From: Megamonas funiformis | GTDB lineage: Bacteria; Bacillota; Negativicutes; Selenomonadales; Selenomonadaceae | Assembly: GCF_010669225.1 (NCBI RefSeq) | Contig: NZ_CP048627.1 | Location: 2,431,292 to 2,495,291 of the forward strand | Direction: 5' to 3' | Length of the DNA: 64,000 nt | Shown here: positions 1 through 8,684 of the stretch, piece after piece | How positions within the stretch are numbered: position 1 is the stretch's first letter | How the letters are laid out: the number at the start of each line of letters is the position of its first letter | Made by a program: the position numbers and the translations under genes | Notes under the pieces: model-generated | Told to the model about the DNA's origin: nothing | The model's input: only the letters and a program-made list of their open reading frames with translations | The model's database searches: none

Positions 1-1367
1 TTATAAATAGCCTTCACAATATGAGGTTTTAACAATACACCATCATTTGCTATAGCAGACATAGCAGTGATCATCTGAAGTGGTGTTACCGCGATACTTT
101 GCCCAATAGAAGAAGTCGCTACGTCAGAAGCAACCATATCTTTTGGATTGAATAAAATCCCAGATTCTTCACCTGGAAGCTCAATACCTGTACGTTCGCC
201 AAAACCAAATTTACGAGCATAATTCATCAAGCGCTCGCCACCTAATTCCAAACCTAATTGAGCAAAACCTGTATTGATAGAATTTTTTACGACATCAAGG
301 AATGTAACTGTACCAAAGCTATCGCCACTCCAGTTTTGAATAGTTCTACCTGAAACTTCAATAGTTCCTGGATCAACAAAAATATCTGTTGGTGATACTA
401 ATTTTTCCTGAAAACCAGCAGCCGCTACAATAGATTTAAATGTAGAGCCTGGTTCATAGATATCTGATACAGCTCTATTTTTCCAAACATTAGGATCGTA
501 TTTATGGAAATTATTTGGGTCATATGATGGTCGAGATGCCATAGCCAAGATATCGCCATTTTTCGGGTTCATTACTATAGCTGTTACTGATTCAGCACCA
601 TGATCCATCATCGCCTTATCCAAAGCTTTCTCAATGATAAATTGATACTGTGCATTGATAGTCAGCTGGATATTTTTACAATTAGCATCTACAGGTGAAT
701 TTTTCAAAAATACAGAGTCCATAATTGGCCTAGCCAAAGCATCTGTAAAAATAGAAGAAGTTTGTTCTTCACCTTTTATCATACCATCAAATTGTTGCTC
801 AATACCATCTAAACCTTTATCATCTGTACCCACAAAACCGATTACATTGGCAGCTAACATATCATTTGGATAATATCTTTTACTTTCTTGAATAAAACCA
901 AGACAAGCTACATATTCAGGCTTTTCCTTCATTAAATTTTTCAAAGCCTTCGTTTCTTCCGGTTCCATCTGTCTTTTTACCCAGACGAAACCACCACCTT
1001 GAGCGATATCATCTAAAATATCTTTTTCTGTAAGCCCTATCAAAGGAGCTACATCTCTTGCCGTTTGTTCTGGATCTTCTACATGATTAGGGTCAATATA
1101 TAAAGAGCTAACCATTGTACTTATCGCTAGCTCTTTCATTTCCGCATCATAGATAGTACCACGAGGCACATGAAGCACAGATGACTCTTGAACTTGCGAC
1201 TCCAAACGAGATAACATTTCATCTCCACGAACTATTTGCACCCAAGCATATCTAGCCATAACGCCAATAATAAAAACGAGCAATCCTATGAATAAATAAA
1301 TTATATGCATTTGCACTTTATTTACTTTTTTTACTATCTTTTTATTTTGTCCACTATTTTTATCCAT
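1..1367 (-). CDS. Penicillin-binding protein (FtsI/SpoVD class B transpeptidase), C-terminus outside window
   Basis: The protein cross-links peptidoglycan stem peptides outside the cytoplasmic membrane and belongs to the class B, FtsI/SpoVD-like group. About 455 residues are visible. There is a short basic N-terminus, one membrane segment at about residues 22-40, then a dimerisation domain that opens with the typical PRGTIYDAE stretch. The transpeptidase domain follows, with the active-site STFK (near 1-based 425-440) and an SIN triad. The KTG motif and any PASTA domains lie beyond position 1. The ATG at 1365-1367 follows an AAGAAG ribosome site. FtsI (division) and SpoVD (spore cortex) cannot be separated without the missing C-terminus and neighbours. 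Confidence 0.9.
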   Translation of the reverse strand, partial: MDKNSGQNKKIVKKVNKVQMHIIYLFIGLLVFIIGVMARYAWVQIVRGDEMLSRLESQVQESSVLHVPRGTIYDAEMKELAISTMVSSLYIDPNHVEDPEQTARDVAPLIGLTEKDILDDIAQGGGFVWVKRQMEPEETKALKNLMKEKPEYVACLGFIQESKRYYPNDMLAANVIGFVGTDDKGLDGIEQQFDGMIKGEEQTSSIFTDALARPIMDSVFLKNSPVDANCKNIQLTINAQYQFIIEKALDKAMMDHGAESVTAIVMNPKNGDILAMASRPSYDPNNFHKYDPNVWKNRAVSDIYEPGSTFKSIVAAAGFQEKLVSPTDIFVDPGTIEVSGRTIQNWSGDSFGTVTFLDVVKNSINTGFAQLGLELGGERLMNYARKFGFGERTGIELPGEESGILFNPKDMVASDVATSSIGQSIAVTPLQMITAMSAIANDGVLLKPHIVKAIY

Positions 1368-1576
1368 AATCTTCTTAGCCTAAAGACCTACGATAAAATA
1401 CCTCACTTTCCTTAAACATAACTCTAATTATATCAAATTTTACTATAAAGATATATTTCTAACCTTGAATTATCTAAAAAATTATTTCATAGGCAAACAA
1501 TCCATTTAATGATAAAATATTAATTGTATATAAGTATACATATTTACATTTACTAAAATCTATTGAGGTGAGTTTT

Positions 1577-1948
1577 ATGAAAGTAATTAAAACAACTAAT
1601 GCACCTGGTGCTGTAGGACCTTATTCCCAAGCTATCGAAATCGACAATCTTGTTTTCGCTTCTGGTCAAATCGCTTTAGACCCTGCTACTGGCGAAATGG
1701 CTGAAGGTATCGAAGCTCAAGCTCATCAAGCTTTAAAAAATGCTCAAGCAGTAATCAACGCTTCTGGCGCAAAATGGGAAAATGTAATCAAAACAACTGT
1801 ATTCATTACAAATATTGATGATTTTGCTAAAGTAAATGAAATCTATGCCACTTACTTTACACAACCATATCCTGCTCGCTCCTGTGTAGAAGTAAGTAAA
1901 TTACCAAAAGGTGCCTTGATTGAAATAGAAGTAATCGCTAAAAAATAA
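1577..1948 (+). CDS. ridA: RidA family enamine/imine deaminase
   Basis: RidA hydrolyses reactive 2-aminoacrylate-type enamines released by PLP enzymes, protecting PLP-dependent metabolism in the cytoplasm. The 123-residue length is normal for the YjgF/YER057c/UK114 family. Family motifs visible are GPYSQA near the N-terminus, SGQIALDP, and the C-terminal PARSCVEVSKLPKGALIEIE, whose Arg binds the substrate carboxylate. An in-frame GTG at 1568 exists, but AGGTG at 1566-1570 is ideally spaced as a ribosome site for ATG 1577, which also gives the usual family N-terminus. The gene is monocistronic and ends in a bidirectional terminator. Confidence 0.95.
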   Translation: MKVIKTTNAPGAVGPYSQAIEIDNLVFASGQIALDPATGEMAEGIEAQAHQALKNAQAVINASGAKWENVIKTTVFITNIDDFAKVNEIYATYFTQPYPARSCVEVSKLPKGALIEIEVIAKK

Positions 1949-1960
1949 GCTTTAACTTAA

Positions 1961-1994
1961 AAATAGGAATGATACAAAAATATCATTCCTATTT
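1961..1994. terminator. Bidirectional terminator between ridA and the phosphatase gene
   Basis: A 14-bp perfect stem (1961-1974 with 1981-1994, loop 1975-1980) is followed by a T-run on the plus strand and preceded by an A-run. It can serve both convergent genes. Confidence 0.85.
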
Positions 1995-1996
1995 TT

Positions 1997-2464
1997 TTAT
2001 GCCAAATTATATTCTTTTATTAATTTAGCAAGTAACGCTCTACAAGCTTTATCTACATCTTCATAAGTTTCATCAAAATTATCTGTATACCATGGGTCTT
2101 TTACATCACGATTTTCACCGACAAAAGACATCATCTTATATACTTTATGCTCCGTATCTTCACCGATAATATAGCTTAGATTGTGTAAATTATTATTATC
2201 CATCACGATAATATAATCATACATATCATAATCTTGTTTTGTTATCTGCACAGCTTTTCGCTTGCTAAATGGAATATTCATTTCACGAAGTTTTGCTTTT
2301 GTACCATAGTGAGTATCACAGCCAATTTCTTCACGACTTGTGGCTGAAGAATTGATTATAAATTTATCAGCTAAACCCGCTTTTCGCACTAAATCCTTCA
2401 TCACAAATTCAGCCATAGTTGAACGACAGATATTACCATGACATACAAACATTATCTTTATCAA
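1997..2464 (-). CDS. Low-molecular-weight protein tyrosine phosphatase
   Basis: This is a cytoplasmic LMW-PTP that dephosphorylates phosphotyrosine proteins or small phosphoesters. The N-terminal P-loop CHGNICRS (C-x5-R-S, about residues 8-15) carries the nucleophilic Cys and the phosphate-binding Arg. The general-acid Asp lies in DPWYTDNFDETY near residues 123-134. Length (155 aa) is normal. The start is a TTG at 2464 preceded by AGGAG. Starting at the ATG four codons later would remove the conserved first beta strand, so TTG is preferred. No tyrosine kinase or exopolysaccharide genes are adjacent, so its substrate cannot be inferred. Confidence 0.9.
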   Translation of the reverse strand: MIKIMFVCHGNICRSTMAEFVMKDLVRKAGLADKFIINSSATSREEIGCDTHYGTKAKLREMNIPFSKRKAVQITKQDYDMYDYIIVMDNNNLHNLSYIIGEDTEHKVYKMMSFVGENRDVKDPWYTDNFDETYEDVDKACRALLAKLIKEYNLA

Positions 2465-2530
2465 AATATCTCATCTCCTTATAAGCTTTTATATTAAAAC
2501 TATTTTATCATTTTAAAATTATTAAATAAA

Positions 2531-2558
2531 AGAAAAAGCTCTAGTAGGTAGCTAGAGC
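2531..2558 (-). terminator. Terminator of the Ssp-type defence operon
   Basis: On the minus strand a GCTCTAG/CTAGAGC stem (2552-2558 with 2538-2544, loop 2545-2551) runs into TTTTTCTTTT. It lies about 70 bp beyond the last gene of the defence operon and marks its 3' boundary. Confidence 0.75.
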
Positions 2559-2629
2559 CTATTAATTATATTAATTAGAAAATTTTATCACTATAGTATA
2601 CAAAAAATATAAATCTATTGTATGAAAAT

Positions 2630-3163
2630 TCAATCAGATATTTCTTTTAAAAGTTGTTTCTCATCAAATTTTATTTTTAATAAATAAAAATCTTTTATTA
2701 AAGCTTTCATTTTCACAATAACATCATCATCATTTATACAATTTTTAAAATATCGAGAATAAATTTCTTCTATTCCACCATAAAAATATGAATTAAATAT
2801 TTCTATATTCTCTTTCATTTCATTTGCTTTTTCTTCTGCATAATATCCATTTTTAAAAGAAAAAACTCTTTTTATTTTCTCTTCTTTAGATAAATTTAAA
2901 CTATTATCTAGTAAAAGAACCATTTTTAAAATATTTAAACAGTATTCACTATTATTACTGAACATATCTGTAAATATACTTTGAGTTTCCCTTACACTAA
3001 CATCTTTTTCACTTTTTAAATCAAAACACGCACCATATAATGCACATTGTAAATATACATCATATAATCTTCCAAAAACTTTTTTCTCTTTTAGTTCTTT
3101 CATATATTGTGCATGTTTTCCTTTTATAACAGTTTGTTCTTTAAACCAACATATTCTTTCCAT
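2630..3163 (-). CDS. Unknown protein, last gene of the phosphorothioation defence operon
   Basis: The product is a 177-residue soluble protein with no signal peptide or membrane segment. It appears mostly alpha-helical, with charged helices rich in Lys and Glu. The stretch VFGRLYDVYLQCALYG (about residues 28-44) faintly recalls the start of small dnd-system-associated proteins, but I cannot assign a family. It starts 10 bp after the stop of the DndD-like gene, with GAGG eleven bases before its ATG, so it belongs to the same transcript. Position argues for a role with the SMC-like ATPase. It could be an effector subunit, a specificity factor or an immunity partner. No catalytic motif is evident. 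Confidence 0.6.
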   Translation of the reverse strand: MERICWFKEQTVIKGKHAQYMKELKEKKVFGRLYDVYLQCALYGACFDLKSEKDVSVRETQSIFTDMFSNNSEYCLNILKMVLLLDNSLNLSKEEKIKRVFSFKNGYYAEEKANEMKENIEIFNSYFYGGIEEIYSRYFKNCINDDDVIVKMKALIKDFYLLKIKFDEKQLLKEISD

Positions 3164-3173
3164 AATTATTCCT

Positions 3174-5168
3174 CTATAAATTATTTAATTCAATCAATGA
3201 TGTCTTTATTTCTGAATATTTTTCTAGCTTATATTTTCTTCCAATTCTTTTTTCTAAATAAGCTTCTGCATATTTATAATCCTTCTGCATAACAAACATA
3301 ATCACTTGTTCTGCAACATCTGGTAAAACTTTTGAAATCTTCGCCGTATGACCTTCATCTGCATTTGAAAAAGGTGCATCCATTACTAACGGATAAGGCT
3401 CTGATGATAAATCTATAAAATCATCTCCTGCCTTACTAACTATTTTTTCTTTTGCTAAAGATACTAATCCGCCAATAAATGCAAAATTTTTAACCCTATC
3501 TAGTCCCTCTGATTTTCCTGTATCATATTCATTATCTAATACCTTAGTTATTAAATTCACTTTATATTTATCATCAATCTTAACTATTCTTTCGCCAGAA
3601 TAAATTTGATTAAAAATATCATTTACCTTTTTTTCTAATCTTTCTTTTATTTCTTTTGCTTTTTCTTTTTGATTTTCTTCAATCCATTCTAATAAAGCTT
3701 CAGCATAATTTATATATCTATATATTTTTCTATTATGATCAGTTTTACTTATTAATTTTGATTGTTGTTTTTCTAATATTTCTTTACTTTTTTCACATTT
3801 CCCTTTATTTTCTTTTAATATATCTATCTTTTCTTGCAAATATCTTATTTTTGAACGACATTCATCCCTCTCAAATTCATATTTTCGCATATCATCTTTA
3901 TCTCTTATTGTTTTACGTATTTCTTCTATCCTACATATCTTATCTTCAATATTTTTTTGTAACCTTAATCTATTTTCATACTTCTTTTCAAATTCTTCAA
4001 TATTAGCATAAATATTTTTTTCTCTTATTTCTAATTCATATTTAAATTTTTTTATTTCATCATAAAGATTATCTCCTGAAATTTTTTGTATCTCTTTTAA
4101 AATATAATTATACTCTGATGAATCTTTTTTTACAGAATTACCACATATGCATATTCCTCTATCTAATATCTTTCTTAAGATATGTTCCGATAAACCAGAT
4201 ATTCTATCATCTTTTAAATTCAAAGTATTTATATAAGATAAGCTTTCTTTCATTAAAGGTTTTTCAAAGTATGCTTTTGTTAATCTATGAAAATAATTAT
4301 ATATTTCTGTTTTATTTTCTTCTAAATTCTTCTCATTATTTTTAATTTCATTTTCTAATCTTTTTTCATCTTCTTGCATTCTTTTTGTATCTGCATTAGC
4401 ATGAATGATTTTATCTAATTCTTCCTTTCTATTCTCATATTTTTCTTTATTTTTTTTTGTTTCTTTTATCTGTTCATCAATATTTTGTAACTTTAATTCA
4501 TTATCTTGAATTTTTTGTTCTATTTCAGCACTATCTTGTTCATTATCTGTATCTAATTCCTGCTGAAATTTACCTATAACAGAATCTCTTCTATTCTTCG
4601 TTCCTAAGTGTTCTATTGTTTTTGATAATGCCGATAAACCTAATAATCCTTTTACTGCTTCTGTAACATTTTCCTTATGGCTAATACTATTAACACGTTC
4701 TGTATCAAAAAAGAAATATGTAGATAAATCTTTTGGTAAAATATCATTTATCCATGTTTCCGGAGAATCATCTAATGACACTTGATTACCTGTTTCATTT
4801 TTATACCATACTTTTAAAGGAAACTCATTAACTAATACAGTTTTTCCATTAATCTTTTTATATTCTTGCTTTCTAATAATTCCATATTCAGTATTTTCAT
4901 GTATAATAATAATTTCTACACTTACAATGTTTGTTGATCCATTAAGCATTTCTTCACTAAGCTCATAATTTAATAAAAATTTAGGATTATGATCAAAATT
5001 TACTGTTTTATAAAAACACCAACTAAATGCTTGTAATAATGTAGTTTTTCCGTATGTATTATCACCCAAAATAATAGTTACATTTTTTTGCGGATCATAT
5101 GAAAAATTTATATTTATATCTCCTTTAAATTGTCTAAAATTTTTTAATTTAAGAGACTTTATTAACAT
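3174..5168 (-). CDS. DndD-like SMC/Rad50-type ATPase of the phosphorothioation system
   Basis: This 664-residue ABC/SMC-family ATPase is of the kind used by DNA phosphorothioation systems to sense or remodel DNA. The Walker A GDNTYGKTT lies at residues 35-43. The motif FFFDTERV near 152-159 corresponds to the FFFDGE signature of DndD. Two long Lys/Glu-rich coiled-coil arms (about 205-300 and 350-520) flank a CIC pair at residues 340-342, in the place of a Rad50 zinc hook. The ABC Walker B/D-loop region LVMDAPFSNAD is near 594-604. The ATG follows GAGGTGATAAT, which overlaps the stop of the 53-aa gene upstream. In a locus with SspABCD it probably belongs to the restriction half. Which SspF/G/H letter it takes I cannot say from sequence. 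Confidence 0.82.
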   Translation of the reverse strand: MLIKSLKLKNFRQFKGDININFSYDPQKNVTIILGDNTYGKTTLLQAFSWCFYKTVNFDHNPKFLLNYELSEEMLNGSTNIVSVEIIIIHENTEYGIIRKQEYKKINGKTVLVNEFPLKVWYKNETGNQVSLDDSPETWINDILPKDLSTYFFFDTERVNSISHKENVTEAVKGLLGLSALSKTIEHLGTKNRRDSVIGKFQQELDTDNEQDSAEIEQKIQDNELKLQNIDEQIKETKKNKEKYENRKEELDKIIHANADTKRMQEDEKRLENEIKNNEKNLEENKTEIYNYFHRLTKAYFEKPLMKESLSYINTLNLKDDRISGLSEHILRKILDRGICICGNSVKKDSSEYNYILKEIQKISGDNLYDEIKKFKYELEIREKNIYANIEEFEKKYENRLRLQKNIEDKICRIEEIRKTIRDKDDMRKYEFERDECRSKIRYLQEKIDILKENKGKCEKSKEILEKQQSKLISKTDHNRKIYRYINYAEALLEWIEENQKEKAKEIKERLEKKVNDIFNQIYSGERIVKIDDKYKVNLITKVLDNEYDTGKSEGLDRVKNFAFIGGLVSLAKEKIVSKAGDDFIDLSSEPYPLVMDAPFSNADEGHTAKISKVLPDVAEQVIMFVMQKDYKYAEAYLEKRIGRKYKLEKYSEIKTSLIELNNL

Positions 5169-5177
5169 ATTATCACC

Positions 5178-5339
5178 TCATTCATTTACTATATCTATAA
5201 TTGCTCGACGAATATATTCTATCATTTCATTTTTTGTTTTTTTTCTTGTTCTCAAATTTCTTTTTTCTTCAAACAAAACTTTTAATTTTAACTGATTTAA
5301 TTTATTAATATCTACATCTTCCTTATTTTCAAATGACAT
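5178..5339 (-). CDS. 53-aa small protein inside the phosphorothioation operon
   Basis: This short gene encodes 53 residues, starting MSFENKED and ending IIDIVNE. Its ATG overlaps the end of the helicase gene by 11 bp and is preceded by a strong GAGGAGG nine bases upstream. Its stop overlaps the ribosome site of the DndD-like gene, so translation is probably coupled on both sides. It has an acidic N-terminus, a very basic middle (KRNLRTRKKTKNE) and a predicted C-terminal helix (EYIRRAIIDIV). The basic strand plus helix could form a small DNA-binding or ribbon-helix-helix-like unit, but that is inference. Size and position suit the small proteins that accompany DNA-modification systems. It is about half the length of DndE and shows no clear DndE motif. 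Confidence 0.65.
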   Translation of the reverse strand: MSFENKEDVDINKLNQLKLKVLFEEKRNLRTRKKTKNEMIEYIRRAIIDIVNE

Positions 5340-7515
5340 TTTTATCTACCTCCTCTTCATTTAACCTAATATCATATGAAGCTAAAATATCATATATTAA
5401 TTCATCATTAATGTATGGATTTTCTGAAAGATTATTAAAATCTTGCATACGAATAATTTCTCTTTTTACTAAACCTTTCACATTATTAACAATATCATTA
5501 GAGTATATATTTACTTCTTCTAATGATATTGGTAAGGTAATAAAATCATATATTTTAGCAAATTTTTTTCCTTTAAATTTTCTAAGTACTCTTCCTCTTC
5601 TTTGTATATATTCTTTAGGATTCGTACTACTAGCTAATATAAATGCCGTTTCAATACTAGGAATATTTACGCCTTCATCTAAACATCTAATAGCTACTAA
5701 AGCCTGAATAAAATCCCCATCTTCAAAAGCTTTTTTTATATTTTCTCTATCTTTTATTGTTTCTTTAGATGTAAACTGACATACTTTCATATCTAATGTA
5801 TTACCTAATATATTAGTTACTGCATCAATTTGACGCACCTCTTCTGCATCTATAGTATTCTCGTCATAATCAAAATCATTTATGGTTGTCGCTCCACAAT
5901 ACACTAATATATGATTATTATTTTTATAATCTAACATTATTTTCTTTAATTCTATTAACTTATTCTTAGCTCCTGCAACCAATCTAGCTCTCTTTATTAA
6001 TAACATTTTTTCATAATCACTTAACTTAATATATTTTTTATCTTTACTTCTATGTTGATTTATAGATGTTACTAATTTCTTTGTTAACTCAATATAACTA
6101 GATAATTCTGATTCGTCTAAAGTAATTACTATAGGATAATAATAATATGGTGTAAGCATATTATTATTAATAGCTTCTTTTAAAGTGTACTCAATACATT
6201 TTTTTCCAAAATAAGCATATAATCTTTCTGTTCCTTCTATATCACCATGTCTTTCTAATGTGGCAGACAGAGCTAATCTATATGGTATGTTATCAAGTAA
6301 AGCTCTATTTAAATTTTTAGCTCCAAAATTATGAGCTTCATCTATAACTAATAAAATATTTCCCTTTAAAGATTTTATTTGCTTTTGTAAAAAATTGCTA
6401 GAAAATGTTGCATTTGTTGTTACTATACAAAAAAAGTTTAAAAGATTTAAATTATAATTTTTTATAGAAATTTTAACATTATCTTTCCAATTTTTCTGTT
6501 GAGAAGCTGAATAACAAACAATAGGATTTACACCAAATTTTTTTATATCTACAACCCATTGCTCAACTAAATGTTGATAAGGACAAACTATTATAACAGC
6601 TATATTTCTATTAAGATTATTATATATATTTTCAATAGCTGCTAAAGCAGTATATGTTTTACCTGTTCCTGTTGCCATATCAAAAATACCACAGTAATTA
6701 TTCAACTTCCAATTATTAATAGCTTCTTTTTGATAACTATATAACGAAATATCTTTTGGAATTTGTATATCTATTTTTTCATCTCTATTTACATCTTTTA
6801 AATTAATATATTCTTTATCATCTATTTTGAAATCTACTGTTTTTTTCTTATATTTTTCAATTATTAATTTAGAAAGCTTAGGAAACTCTACTACTTTAAT
6901 ATTTTGTTCATTATTATTCCAAATAGATGTAAAAGCTTTTTCTTTTAGAGTTACTCTTTCTACTTCACTTTGCTTCCAGTTACAAAAAACATCTATTGTT
7001 TCATAATTAGCAGACATTGCTGTTGCAGATTCATTCATAGAACCAGAAAAAACTACTTTATTTCCTTCAAAATCTTCTATAATACCCATTTTTTCATGAT
7101 ACATTCCAATAATACCATCTTTTTCCATATAAGCTATTTTTATATCTAAAATATTATCTGAAATTAAATGTGCTAATAAATTTAATCGTTCTAATGAATA
7201 ATAATCTACCGGTTTAGTTGTTATTTGACGTAATAATGCATTTTCTATTATTTTATCTCTTTCATCATATCCTTTTTTTATAGCCATAACATCTTCATCT
7301 GATAAATGCGGAGAAGCAACAATACATATTTTTCCTCCATTTAATACCAAATTAGATATACCTTTTGATATTTCTATTAAAGCAGTCGATGAAAAAAATC
7401 CTACTGCTCTTCTATATATTTTAGCTTCACTTAATAAAGGAATATAAAATTCTGTGATTACATTATCAATTAAAGATCTATATTCTGTTTTTATTACACA
7501 ATCTTTTAAACTCAT
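5329..7515 (-). CDS. PLD-family nuclease fused to SF2 helicase (restriction component)
   Basis: This large effector of about 728 residues has an N-terminal phospholipase-D-like nuclease domain. A single HEK motif (H140-x-K142) is followed by FSGSMNES, like the restriction-type PLD domains that dimerise to form one active site. An SF2 helicase follows, with MATGTGKT (about 281-288), DEAH (about 392), LSATLERHGD and QRRGRVLRK (motif VI). The likely role is ATP-driven translocation and cleavage of invading DNA. ATG 7515 sits 12 bp after the sspA stop. A GTG at 7524 is in frame but has no ribosome site. It lies downstream of sspDBCA in the place where PT-dependent restriction genes are found, and no DUF262-type SspE is present. 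Confidence 0.85.
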   Translation of the reverse strand: MSLKDCVIKTEYRSLIDNVITEFYIPLLSEAKIYRRAVGFFSSTALIEISKGISNLVLNGGKICIVASPHLSDEDVMAIKKGYDERDKIIENALLRQITTKPVDYYSLERLNLLAHLISDNILDIKIAYMEKDGIIGMYHEKMGIIEDFEGNKVVFSGSMNESATAMSANYETIDVFCNWKQSEVERVTLKEKAFTSIWNNNEQNIKVVEFPKLSKLIIEKYKKKTVDFKIDDKEYINLKDVNRDEKIDIQIPKDISLYSYQKEAINNWKLNNYCGIFDMATGTGKTYTALAAIENIYNNLNRNIAVIIVCPYQHLVEQWVVDIKKFGVNPIVCYSASQQKNWKDNVKISIKNYNLNLLNFFCIVTTNATFSSNFLQKQIKSLKGNILLVIDEAHNFGAKNLNRALLDNIPYRLALSATLERHGDIEGTERLYAYFGKKCIEYTLKEAINNNMLTPYYYYPIVITLDESELSSYIELTKKLVTSINQHRSKDKKYIKLSDYEKMLLIKRARLVAGAKNKLIELKKIMLDYKNNNHILVYCGATTINDFDYDENTIDAEEVRQIDAVTNILGNTLDMKVCQFTSKETIKDRENIKKAFEDGDFIQALVAIRCLDEGVNIPSIETAFILASSTNPKEYIQRRGRVLRKFKGKKFAKIYDFITLPISLEEVNIYSNDIVNNVKGLVKREIIRMQDFNNLSENPYINDELIYDILASYDIRLNEEEVDKNVI

Positions 7516-7527
7516 TTTAACCACACT

Positions 7528-8673
7528 CTACATGTTATCTTCTATAACTTCTAAAGCTTTTTCCAGTTCTTCAAAATCTTTATCTGATGTAAAATAATTA
7601 ACACTAAACCTTATAGTTCCAGATGGATAAGTATCCATAAATTGATGTGCTAAAGGAGCACAATGTAAACCTGTTCTAACAGCTATATTAAATTTATTAA
7701 AAATATTACTAGCACTATCACTACTAATTCCATCAATTAAACAAGATACAATTCCAACATATCCAGCTGATTCTCTATTTCCTATAATTTTTATAAACCA
7801 GAATTGCTCTAAAATCTCAATTAATCTTTTTCTTTTTTCTGTTTCTGTTTTAAATAATGTAGATATTCCTTTTTCGTCTATCCAACTTAATGCCGCATTT
7901 AATCCAGCTATTCCCAGGATATTTAATGTTCCAGCTTCAAAATGTTCTGGTAAATTATTTGGCATATCTTGATTAGCAGATTCAAATCCTGTTCCACCAA
8001 AAATAATAGTTGGTATTTGTATATCTGGATTCATAACAAATCCAGATATACCTGTTGGTCCATATAAAGTTTTATGCCCTGCAAATACAGCAAAATCAAA
8101 AATAGATAATCCTACATTACAATCTATTAAACCAGCTGTTTGTGCCATATCTACTAAAGTAATAGCATCATATAATTTAGCAAGTTCAAATATTTTTTCC
8201 ACAGGTGCGATTAGCCCAAAAGAATTACTAGCATGACTAACAATAACAAAATCTGGTGCAATTTTATCAAATTGATATTTTATACGTATTAAATCATATT
8301 CCATATCTTTCGAAACATTTAATGTATGAACTTTTATAACATTTTTCTTTTCATAATAATTTAATACTCTAGTTACTGCATTGTGTTCAAATGGACTAAT
8401 GTATATATTTTTAGCTCCATTTAAAATAACTCCTTGTATGATTAGATTTAATGATATCGTTGCCGTAGGTTCAAATATTACTTGCTTATTAGGACAATGC
8501 AACAAATTTTTTAATTTATTTCTAGTATCTATTATTAAATTATTAGCCTTTTGAGATAAACTATATTGACCTCTTCCAACACTAAATCCATAATTACGAT
8601 AAAAATCATTCATAAAACTATATACTATTTCTGGTTTTGGATACGTTGTTGCTGCATTATCAAAATAAGCCAT
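7528..8673 (-). CDS. sspA: Cysteine desulfurase, sulfur donor for DNA phosphorothioation
   Basis: A PLP-dependent desulfurase that takes sulfur from L-cysteine and forms a persulfide for transfer to the PP-loop sulfurtransferase. The 381-residue protein begins MAYFDNAATTYPKP, typical of fold-type I desulfurases. The PLP lysine is K201 in AGHKTLYGPTG, and the catalytic cysteine is C338 in RTGLHCAP, the compact class-II-like loop rather than the longer IscS loop. A longer in-frame reading exists upstream, but AGGAGG overlapping the sspC stop is well spaced for ATG 8673. The operon position and lack of isc/suf genes nearby support a dedicated DNA-modification role. A general Fe-S or other sulfur-trafficking role remains possible. 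Confidence 0.87.
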   Translation of the reverse strand: MAYFDNAATTYPKPEIVYSFMNDFYRNYGFSVGRGQYSLSQKANNLIIDTRNKLKNLLHCPNKQVIFEPTATISLNLIIQGVILNGAKNIYISPFEHNAVTRVLNYYEKKNVIKVHTLNVSKDMEYDLIRIKYQFDKIAPDFVIVSHASNSFGLIAPVEKIFELAKLYDAITLVDMAQTAGLIDCNVGLSIFDFAVFAGHKTLYGPTGISGFVMNPDIQIPTIIFGGTGFESANQDMPNNLPEHFEAGTLNILGIAGLNAALSWIDEKGISTLFKTETEKRKRLIEILEQFWFIKIIGNRESAGYVGIVSCLIDGISSDSASNIFNKFNIAVRTGLHCAPLAHQFMDTYPSGTIRFSVNYFTSDKDFEELEKALEVIEDNM

Positions 8674-8684
8674 TATAAAACCTC

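Noticed and set aside
3656-4006. Hydrophobic Phe/Leu-rich plus-strand reading opposite the DndD-like gene
   Set aside because: It is the antisense of Lys/Glu-rich coiled-coil codons; no ribosome site.
5178-5339. Calling the 53-aa protein DndE
   Set aside because: Half the DndE length and no DndE motif; left unnamed.
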